A stretch of DNA of 64,000 nt from Diplonema japonicum. Its lineage: Eukaryota > Euglenozoa > Diplonemea > Diplonemida > Diplonemidae. The stretch lies in contig OZ025653.1 of assembly GCA_964019335.1 (NCBI GenBank), positions 124,001-188,000 of the forward strand, given 5' to 3'. Shown one piece after another: positions 10,628-20,065 of the stretch (positions are counted from its first letter, which is position 1; each line of letters begins with the position of its first letter). A program made the position numbers and the translations under genes. The notes beneath the pieces are model-generated. The model had not been told where the DNA came from and made no database searches. It saw nothing but the letters and a program-made list of their open reading frames with translations.

Positions 10628-13600
10628 CTAGACAGGGATGGGTACAACTGGGCGGCCGGCTTGCTCGATTGCCTGTTGCGTTCAAGTAACGTGGCACAGC
10701 ATACCTTCCGCATAGATAGGGAGACCCCTGTGTTTGAGAGTCGTACGTCCATGATCTTAAGGTTAAGCTCTTTGAGCCTTCGAAGCTTTGCAGCGCCCTC
10801 TAGAAATATGTTGGGGTTTGAAGACAAATCGATGGTAGTGAGCGAGGGATGACGAAGTGCGCTGTGGTACAACAGAGCTACCTCCTGATTACCCATCTGA
10901 CACGACCTGAGGTCAAGGCTTTCTAGCCTCGAGAGGCAAGGCAGCAGGTCTCGCAGCAGGATCCTAATAGAGTCGCCACCTACGTACTTCTCACTGAGGT
11001 CCAGCTTCTCCATTAATGTGCCATCCCTAACCTGTGGTGTATTGAAAGCAAACACAACACACCAGTAGTGTTAGGAAAGCTTTGTTCGGTCGTCGCGTCT
11101 TCGAGCTGTACAGCGCCAGCATCTCCTCTGTCCCCCTGTCCCTGAATACGACGTCCTCCTGCGGTGACGCCAGCATCGTAAGGTGGGCATCGAGGATCCC
11201 TGACTTCTCTAGGTTCACCTGTAATTCTTCACTGCAACCGATCCACTGCGGCACTCTCTGGGACGAAGCCTGGTTAAACAGACGATCTCCTACTGAAAAA
11301 GAGAAGGCAAATGCAAAGTCAGAGAACACTCCTGAAAGGATCTGGCTCCCCACAATGTTCCCCTTTCCCAAGCATTGCTGCAGCTTCAGCTTCGACAGAG
11401 TTGTAAGATACTGAAAAGGTGAGAAGGAGCCTAGACTACAGTTCCGACTCCATTGTTGTCTGCAGAGATTCAAGCTTGCTTTCACCTCAGGACATCTCTT
11501 CGCACGCCGCCCTACCTTAAACGAGATGGGGTCTGCGCTACTGCAACAGGGTGTGCTGTCTTTGGCGGACAAACTAGCCCCAAGCTCCAACAAAGCTAGC
11601 ACGATATCAAGCTTGCCTGTTGCACACGCAAGGTGTAAGGGAGTCATCCCGTCTGCATTCACCTCATTTAATAAATCGGGGAACCTATTGACCACCAGAA
11701 GTGTGGTGACCGACTTGTTACCAGCTGAAAGTGTTGCAAGCGTCTCCTGCTTGTTTCGCACCATTAGTTTCCTGCAACAGATGTCAGTGACCAGACTGAC
11801 TAGGAATATGACTGAATCACATGCATAGTCTGCAGGGTAGGCGGCAAGAGCATGCAGGACTGGAGGGCTTCGCATAGCATTCTTCACACTGTCACTGAGA
11901 GAAACACCAAGCACAGCTGAAAGGCCTCTCACGTTTCCGCTTCTCAGCAAAGCAGGGAGAACAAGCACAGGATCTACTTTGAAACGCTGGAGTAAATACC
12001 GCAACGACCCTTGACTACTACGCTGCACGTACGCCTTGAACAAGTTGTCGCTGCACTCCTGCGTGTTGAAACCATCGAGTTGCGAAGCAAACATCGCGGA
12101 CTCTATCCACGGTGAGGAGCTCTTCACGCTCTTGCAACAAGCCACGACGAGGTCGCTTCTCCTCATCATGATGCTGAACAACTCAGGGGTGCACTTCCGC
12201 AAGCACATTTTAATAATTTCTACGTCCCCAGTCGAAGCTGCAAGCATCATAGGCAGGATAGGAACCTCCTCCAAGAGCTGCCCTCTTTGCGTAATGAACC
12301 TACGCATGGATGTGGTGAACGTTCTGGTGTGGCACAAAAGCTGCTTGAAGCACTCCACACGCCCTTCATAGAGCTCCCGTCCTTTCAAGATCAACGGGAT
12401 GCCATCAATATTCTGCCCCATGAGCCCTGCTCCGTAGCAATCTGCCAACTTCTCAATCTCTTTAGGAGATTTGCCCTTGACGTATTCTGTGCGCATGATG
12501 CCGATGTCAGGACATGCCCCTTCTGAAAGGAGTACCTGAACCAGATGAGAGAGCCCGCAGTAGCATGCCAACCACAGTGGCGTGACAGCAAAGGACCGCC
12601 CTTGGCAGAGGTTCACACACACGTCGTTCGTCGTTTCATTGAGAATCCCGATCATGATGTCCTCATGGTCAAGAGTGATGACATCCGCAATGGTGGTGTG
12701 CGGGGCCTGGAAGGGGCCTACCGAGGTCCATCCATTGAATCTGTCGTACCTTATACATGCTGCGACTGTGGCCTCGTCACCACTGTAGAGAGAGTGACTC
12801 AAAATGCTGACCTGCCCCATGACAGACTTCTCCAGCCCATTTGAAAGGATCCTGATGCCCTCTGCCCAGCCAGAATACGCCACTGCTTCGATCAGATGCG
12901 TTCCATCCAGAATGTCCCATCCCACCCACCCGTTTAAATGTATATCAATTGCAGCCTGACGTTTGATGAGCTCTTGGAGCAGTTGAGCTTTGTGCTGTTG
13001 CGCCGCCGATATCACCGCATTACGCCTTCCAATGATCCGTCCTCCAGTAGGGGTTCTTTGGAATGATGCAGTCGACGGTTCTACAGCATCACACATGTTA
13101 CCCTTGAGATAAGAGAATGGGACATTCACATCACAAGTCCCCAACACTCTCAGAATACTAGCAGCACTCGGATCCGGGAGTCCACAGACTATCTGCATCA
13201 CGGGCTCGAGCGACCAAGACCAGAGCAATTTCTTGCCGCCACTTCTGTAACGCCTTAAACAACTGGCCTCAGCTCCGGACAAGGGGTCCACGACGGCACC
13301 CCAGTGCAACAGCAATGCGATGCACCTTTTGCTTGCCGAAGCAACTGCACAGTGCAAGGCAGTCATGCCGTGGAAGTCGCTAGCATTGGGATCAGAACCT
13401 ATTTCAAGCAGCAGCGAAGCACACACATCATGCTCATGTATTGACGCCACATGTAGCAGCGTACGCCCCTTCGTGTCGACACGCCTGTGTAACCTCAAAG
13501 GCAGGAATAGCCTCAGCACTTCTTTGTGACCACGCTCAGCTGCAATGTGTGCAGGTGTCCTTCCTAAAGAGTCGCGCTGCAAAGGGCTACACCCGGCTTC

Positions 13601-14827
13601 CAGAAGGGCCTGCACACGTACTGCATCGCCTTCGTCGGCGGCGTAGTGCAATGGCGTGCATCCCAAGTTGTCACATTCGAAAGGGACGAAGTTCGGTGGT
13701 GCTTCGTCAGTGCCGTCCCACGGATGCAGCTCTTCTTCCGGGATCCTAATGGTTAAGAATGGGATTGTAAATCCGTATGGCTTTGGGCCCCGTTTGCGCT
13801 GTGCCCACTGATCATCATTAATATCAGTGGTCGCCTGCATGTGCAGACCGTAACTGTTCGAGAGCTTGTTCATTATCATCGAGGTGTCCCCTTTGAGCGG
13901 AACAAACGGGTACCGCACTTCCTGCTCCTCCCGAGCTGCTCTAGAGAATACAAATTTATTCCTCAGCAGGCTGAGCGTTTTGCTATTGTTTATCTTCCTT
14001 CGCAGATCCTTGTACGTGAACCCCCACTGTGATGGTAGCTCGTGCACCAGATACGAACCTTCTATTGCAACGTAAGTGACGAAGGATCCTGAGAAACGGC
14101 TAGGGGCCAGGCGAGGGGTGGTGCTGCGTTTGAGAAACATCAACATGTAGTAATACTCTTTCTCTTTGAGGTTCTTTCTGTCGTGAGTCTCGTCGGCTTC
14201 TGTGTTGATACGGGCCTGTACCTCTTTAGCCTCCGTGATTACGATTTGGTTCTCGTAATAAGCTTTTGTGTCTCGGACGGCGATTCTTGCTATGGACGTG
14301 AGCAGCTCGTGCGCCTCTTCAGTGTCGGTGTTGGTGTTGCGCATCACGTTGATCAGCTCGGTCTTCTGTGCCTCGACGAAGGACAACTCGGTTCTTGCTT
14401 CGTCTAACTCTTGTTTTGCCTGGACAGCCTTCTTGCTTGCTTCCTCGAGTGCCTTGTGAGACATATCTAGCTCGTGTGCGAGATTGTCCATACGATAAAG
14501 AGCCTTGTCTTTGTCACCGCGCTCCTTTGCGTTTTCCCTGTTGACACGGTCCAGTGTAGAAATCAGAGACTGAGACTTATCCTCCAGATGCTGATTTTCC
14601 TGCTGCAGCATCTCAACTCTCTTCCGTTCTTCTATTACCATTACCATCATCTTGTCTAACTCCACGTCCTTTGCCATGTTCTCAACCGGTGGCACCCAGC
14701 CTTGCACACTACCCTCAAACCCCTCCTCGTACAGCAGGTTCCCGTCCTCGTCGATGAGCTCGCCCATCACCTTTAAACACTCACTCCCTGATTCATCGAG
14801 TTCCAGCAGCACTTTTAGCACTTCCAT
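10628..14827 (-). CDS. Coiled-coil, ankyrin-repeat and leucine-rich-repeat protein
   Basis: Three exons: 11063-14827, 10705-11031 and 10628-10672, with introns 11032-11062 (31 nt) and 10673-10704 (32 nt). The spliced frame gives 1,378 residues. Residues 1-220 are a charged coiled coil. A unique globular part follows to about 370. Ankyrin repeats begin near 390 (GCTPLHYAADEGDAVRVQ) and recur in two later clusters (TPLWLACYCGLSHLVQ; GMTPLHLACATGKLDIVLAL). The last part has leucine-rich repeats (LESLDLRSCQMGN; TIDLSSNPN). The second intron matters: reading through it gives an unrelated tail, while splicing gives SMRKAIEQAGRPVVPIPV then TAG. The ATG at 14827 follows CACCAG by a few bases, which fits a trans-splice acceptor. 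A cytoskeletal or signalling scaffold is likely, with no family assignment. A further in-frame intron near 11410-11515 is possible. Confidence 0.85.
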
Positions 14828-15007
14828 TTTTGCCTGGTGTCGGTTAAAGCAGGGTAGCAGTGAGAGAATACAACTATGCAATCTAAAACAAACCTGCTGA
14901 AGGGCTCATGGTACTACAAACAATCCAGGACAACTGGTCAAAAAAACTGAATTTAAAAACGGGAAGAAAGGGGTTGTCTTAACAAAAATACATAAATTAA
15001 AAAGAGT
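14828..15007. other. Short intergenic spacer
   Basis: This 180-nt gap between the EF-hand gene and the ankyrin gene is A/T-rich near 14940-15007. It ends in the putative splice acceptor CACCAG just upstream of ATG 14827. Such a short spacer is typical of genes on one polycistronic precursor. I see no gene in it. Confidence 0.6.
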
Positions 15008-17087
15008 CTAATGGTGCGTGATGGGATTACCGGCGCTCTCCCGGTTTGTCATGCCGGGACTGAAGCATCTTTTACGCCTCATAGAGTCGTCGCGTAGCTT
15101 GTTGGGGAAGCCAGCTGCAAGGGGCGTGCGGGAGGTGGGTGTTCTGCCCCTCACGGGAGAGAAGGTCCTCATGTTGGTGGTTGTGTAGTGGTCAGGGTCG
15201 CAGGGCACTGATACAACAGGATGTACGCGGCTGGTCGGTCCAGAGGACCTCCCCCGGCGTGCTGGTGAAGCACCAGCCGAAGTCATCGTTGCGAATGGGG
15301 GGTTTGACCCCTGCTGCCTGGTATCCTCCCTGTCGTGGGAGTGGTACCTCCTTCCTGTTATCTTCGCTGGCCTGTCTGGTACCTTCCTTAAAAGGTCACC
15401 AGCGTTTGGTGCACTGTGCGTGTGTGAGTAATAATTAAATCACATACGGTTTGAGAATCTTGTTGAAGTCCGAGAACTGCACTTCGTTTTTGTTCGTGAG
15501 CTCCCTTACCCCGGCACCGTCCACATTGATGGAGTACTTGTTCTGCAGTGCCGTCGCGAACTGCTCAGGCGTCAAACCCTTCCTGCAGGGATCGTGATCA
15601 GTGACATGTTGCATACCCTTCACTGCCAACCGACTTGTTTAGTTCCATCCATGCCCTGGTAGCCGAAGGACTGTTCGTGCTCACTCGTGTCTGGACGTGC
15701 CCTTTCAATTGATGAGCGTCCATTCGGTGAGCTGCTGGTGTGACATTGTGTTTTGCCGACATACTCCTGAAGCCCGGTGACAAGGATCTGGGTGTGACGA
15801 GCTGGTATCCAAACGAAGAAGGCTCCTTTGTCCTCCCCTTACGCTGTCAGAAGTGGGATGTATATCATCTTCTCGCATACCCTCATCTTCTCGACATCAT
15901 CAGGCCTTCCGGAACTCAGACCTGGTATCGCCGACACCGTCGATGGGGTGACGCGCTGGGACTTTGGCCCTTCAGGCCAGCAGTATTCTCCCCTGTCGTT
16001 GTGACAAGGCTTTTGTGGCTACATACTGAGAAGGAGCGGCATTGTTTCCCACGGCAAAATGTGAGTCTGCACTCTTCCCTCCGATTTGTGTCCTCAGCCC
16101 CTTAGGCGTGTCGCGTGCTTCTCTGAACGGCCGGTCGTTATCGCCGTACGTGCGCACCCCTACTGTTTTATGAGGGGAGTCATGAACGGCCTCCTGCACG
16201 TGCCGTTTTCCCTCCCTTTTCACAGGGTCTTCGCGGTCAATCCTCTCGGTCCCGCTGAGCAGGTCGTAGCCTCGGCCGGGAGAGTTGGCCGCTGCAGCTG
16301 TGCCGTGCCCCCTTCTTTTCAACTCTTGCTTCTGCCCTCTATCTACGCTTCCCTCATCGAAGCCATTGAGGCACGCCACAGACGCGGTAGGTAAGGTGGC
16401 ATCGTGAGCTCGGGTAACAGGCGAGCCCCTCCGCCTCTTCCCTACGTGCAGTGTGCCGTTGGAGTCTACCCTGTTCTCGTTTATCTCGCCAAGTGCAAAG
16501 GCAGCAAGAGAGCCGGAGTCGCTCCTATGCACGTCAAGCACACCTGGGTTCTTGTAGATGTCGATGCCCTCAAACGTACGTGAGTACTGCTCGTCACTCT
16601 TCACGAAAGAGGGTACCTGCGAAGGTAGCTGCTGAGGGTTCTTGGGAGGTGTGTCTTGTACGAAAGAAGGTCTTTCGTCCCTGTGGGACTCTGCTTCGTG
16701 CATCCGTTCGTAACGCTGTTGGCTATGTTCGTATCCCTGCGGCTTCCCCTCTGTGAACGAGGCGGGCCGTGCTCTCGGGGTCGACGGAGCAACAGTGCTT
16801 CCTGCAGTTACCCCCCTGTTAGCCCCTGCCGAGTTCGACCTCGCACGTGGACCCCCCCGTTGAGGGGGCTGCTGTGCTTCGGACCGCTCCGGTCCTTTCT
16901 GCCTGTTCTGGAAGTGCGACATGAAGCTGTTGTAATCCACCACCCCATCCCGCGAGAACTTCTTGATAACAGGCTGAAGCCCATCTCGTATCCCAAACCT
17001 CTCTAACGAAGTCTTGAAGTCCTTCACGGACACTATACCCTTGCTACTCGAGTCATATTTTGTAAATTGCGACCGCAGCAGATCCAT
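15008..17087 (-). CDS. EF-hand-like protein with long disordered middle, five exons
   Basis: Exons are 16027-17087, 15881-15992, 15617-15843, 15448-15582 and 15008-15413. Introns are 15993-16026 (34 nt), 15844-15880 (37), 15583-15616 (34) and 15414-15447 (34), all GTATGY...CAG. Splicing yields 646 residues in one frame. Residues 1-60 resemble degenerate EF-hands (LLRSQFTKYDSSSKGIVSV; KKFSRDGVVDYNSFMSHF). A second such region appears in exons 3-4 (KGLTPEQFATALQNKYSIN; EVQFSDFNKILKP). The rest is low-complexity, rich in R, S, P and G. Acidic loop residues are sparse, so calcium binding is uncertain. The start follows CTCCAG|GC, a near-ideal leader acceptor. Without splicing the locus falls apart into unrelated short frames. 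A flagellar or cytoskeletal role is possible but unproven. Confidence 0.85.
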
Positions 17088-17202
17088 GCCTGGAGGAAGA
17101 TACCCAAAGACACGAACAAACCACAAAACGTAACAAAAAAAAACCTGAAGTTATATAAAAGAAGACACACTATTGCGTTGGGTGGACCACCTGTGTCACA
17201 GA

Positions 17203-17808
17203 TTAGAAGGTCTTTCGGAAGATGGCACTGATAGCGGCCGTGCGGGCGTCACCGCCACCGCCTTGGAACGTGTGGGCTTCGTTGACCTTTTCCGACTTGT
17301 GGACGTGGGTGGACTTGATGAGAGCTGTGCCGGTGATGAGGTATTGTTTGAGGTTGAAGCCGGCGTTGCGGGTCTGGATGGACCGGCGTTGCCAGGCGGA
17401 GACAACCTGGCTGAGCTGGAGGCACCCCACGCCTGTGAGGATGGTGACAACGCAGAATAGCTGGCTTACAAACACGACGACTACAGTCCCGCCTGCCATG
17501 GAGGCAGCACGCGTAACAGGCAGCATGACTGCAGATGTGATATTGGTGTACCTCGGTGCCACCCCGCTCCCGTTAGTCACAAAGGCCCACAACGTCGCAC
17601 TGCACGGAGACACTACCACTGTTGCGGTACCCTTCACGCTGAACAGCACCGTGATGTTCATGTGACTGCTCATCACTGCTGCCCGCATTGTAAACGTACT
17701 ATGCATCTTTGTATGATTCAACATGGCCGCAGCAGGTGCCAAGAGACTTGTCCTCTTTTGAAGACCCCTCCCGCTTGCCGCGCCCACCCTCGCCAGGCCC
17801 CTCCACAT
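17203..17808 (-). CDS. Predicted mitochondrial membrane protein, unassigned
   Basis: The 201-residue protein begins MWRGLARVGAASGRGLQKR, an arginine-rich, acid-free amphipathic start typical of a mitochondrial presequence. A hydrophobic segment at about residues 105-130 (GGTVVVVFVSQLFCVVTIL) could be one transmembrane helix. Weaker hydrophobic stretches occur at 52-75. The C-terminal 50 residues are polar and basic (AISAIFRKTF end). I recognise no family. The unusual N/T/S/V-rich middle might reflect fast divergence. The ATG at 17808 is preceded by GTCTAG and AATAG, either usable as a trans-splice acceptor. An inner-membrane subunit of a lineage-specific respiratory complex is one possibility, stated only as inference. 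Confidence 0.6.
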   Translation of the reverse strand: MWRGLARVGAASGRGLQKRTSLLAPAAAMLNHTKMHSTFTMRAAVMSSHMNITVLFSVKGTATVVVSPCSATLWAFVTNGSGVAPRYTNITSAVMLPVTRAASMAGGTVVVVFVSQLFCVVTILTGVGCLQLSQVVSAWQRRSIQTRNAGFNLKQYLITGTALIKSTHVHKSEKVNEAHTFQGGGGDARTAAISAIFRKTF

Positions 17809-20065
17809 TGTTCTATTCTAGACCCACCTTTTTTTTATGGTGATTTGTGGTTAGAAAAATAATATAAAAAAAAAGAAAGTTGTCTTGAAAAAAAAAATAC
17901 TATTTCCCTTTCCGAAGAAAAAACTTGTTTACGATCGCAAGAGATAGAAAAAAAAGGGGGGGGTAATCCTAATATTCTTTTCTTTTTCTTTTTTTTCCTT
18001 CTGTATTAAACCCATAAGGACGGAAACTGATGGATCAGTTCAATCTTCTTTTTCTCCTTTCTTTTGTTTTTCTTTCTTTCTCCTCACCTCCTTTTCTTTT
18101 TTGAAACACTTTGTTGTAGTTGTCGATAACTAGAAAGAAATGTTAGAAAGGGATTAAGAAGGGAAGAAAAAAAGAAAGAAGAAAAAACCTGTAGCGCAAA
18201 ACAAGTGCAGCGGTGTGTTCTTTCTTTCCCCCCCCCCCTTTTTTTCTTCTTGCGCACGAAGTACCCTTGCCCTATGGCACTTTCTCTTTACTATTTCTAT
18301 CCACTGTGTCTAAAGCCAAAACAGTCGACCGACACCCAGTGAGCACTCACCTGCACACTGAAACCTTATCGAAAAAAAAACCCCCCTTTCTTTGTGTTCT
18401 TTTCTTCTCTTTCTTCTTTTTCCTTTTGATCTTTGTGAGGGCGGGGAAAAAAAAAAACTCTTGTGTGCTTTCTAAATTAAACTAGTACACCCTAACCAGG
18501 CAAACCTGGCTGCTGCCGTTCCCCCATCATTGGATAACAACGTGCGGGTTTCTTTTTTTTGCGCGGATGGCGGAGGGGGAAAAAAAAGAACGAATTAATT
18601 ACCTGAAAAAAAAGGGGGGATTTAGGAGTTGAAAGACGCCTGTCGGTTGACTTGAACCATTGCTGTTTCATTGGGGGGGTTTCTTTCCCCTTTCCCGCAG
18701 GGTATGGGGGGGGGGAGAATAAAATTTGAGTAAAGTGACTAAAAAAAAAGAACGAAGAAAAACGCTTCATATCTCTCCAAAGGGGGGCATTTCTACCGGA
18801 GTCTATCGCGCTCGTGAACCGGAAGAAAAAAAAAAAGCAGCCCCCGTCGAAAAATATTTCTGGCTGTTGTGCCCCTCCACACCACAGCACACCACAGCAC
18901 CCTTTTGCCCAATAAAAGGTAAAAACAAAACAGCGCTGTCAACTAAGGGCTTTTTTTTCTTCTTCTTTTTTCTTAAAAAAAAAAATACTGAGAAAGAATT
19001 CTGAAAGATATCCCTTGCGTTAAAGATACAAAGCGAAGGAGAGGGGGGGGGGTGAAATTAAAAGATAGAACCGATACAAAAAAAAACATAGAAAAAAAAA
19101 AAAAAGAGTGCTGAGTAAGACGAGCCACCAATGTGGCTTCTAGTAGAAAAATGACTTCTCCCGAAGAAGACATTACTACTCCCCCTAAAACAAAAAAAAA
19201 ATCTGATAACAAAGACAAAACGGCTCAAGGCACGTTAACAAAGCAGGACCGTGGGAAACCTGCCAAGCTGAGGCCAGGCCCGGTCTTTCTTTGAAATCAT
19301 CGCTACCTGAGGGGGGAGGCAGTGTTTAGTAAAAAAAAAAAAAAATACTATAATTACTCTTATAAAAGACTCTGTTTGAGGCAGAATCATATCAAAAATA
19401 GTAGGTAGGGGGAAGGAGGTGGGAAGGGTAAGCCACACGTGCCCCCTTGATGGAGAGAACACCTGGATTGAGCTCACCTTTCAAACACAAGACTGCTTCT
19501 TAATCTCTCTCGCAAACAGGAAACCTCTGAAAATTTATTCACCATGGGAAACAACAAAAGGATACAAATTGCATGGGCTCGCTGTCGCTTCTTCTTCAGT
19601 ATGCGTAACGTAATCTGTGTAGCCGCCCCACGGCTTATCTGCTCCGTGTGGTCGGGCTCAATACAGTCCGCCCCTGCACTGGTACAGAAAAAAAAAAAAG
19701 AAGAAAAAACCTTAATCACAGGAGCTTATCACAGGAGCTTAGTCGTGCTGCACGCCATGTATCCTGAGTTCAGAGTGCGTGTTTAATGGACACATCAAGC
19801 ACCCCCCACTGACACCCTTCTTGGCCTTCAGAAAAAAAAAATTGATAAATTTCGATGTGCGGGTGGGTGCTCACCGTTCAGGGAAAAAAAAAAAAAAGAG
19901 ACATTTAAAAAAAGAAAACCGAAGAATACAAAAAAGAAAAGAAAACCTTGGACAAAGTGTGGGTTCTGAGTCTATATTTCTAGAGGAGTAAGTAGTGGTG
20001 TGTAGTAATTTGCATAATCATCTTTCATTCTTTATTATTTTCTTTTTTTCTTTTGTGAACAAGAC
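17809..20065. other. Low-complexity spacer
   Basis: About 2.2 kb of A/T-rich sequence with many homopolymer A, T, G and C runs (for example near 17950, 18230, 18700 and 19330). No long coding frame in the usual codon style is present on the minus strand. A more balanced patch at about 19420-19790 holds the weak plus-strand candidate listed separately. It also holds a tandem 13-nt repeat (ATCACAGGAGCTT twice, about 19714-19742). I see no RNA gene or recognisable mobile element. Confidence 0.5.
19544..19786 (+). CDS. Weak plus-strand candidate ORF, 80 residues
   Basis: The ATG at 19544 has a good context (ACCATGG). It follows a pyrimidine-rich stretch ending CGCAAACAG at about 19519, which resembles a trans-splice acceptor for the plus strand. 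The frame reads MGNNKRIQIAWARCRFFFSM and contains a lysine run made by a poly-A tract near residues 48-54. A GTATGCG donor-like sequence lies inside at about 19599, so the true product could differ. No family is recognised. It could be a gene fragment or chance. It runs against the direction of all neighbours. Confidence 0.25.
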   Translation: MGNNKRIQIAWARCRFFFSMRNVICVAAPRLICSVWSGSIQSAPALVQKKKKEEKTLITGAYHRSLVVLHAMYPEFRVRV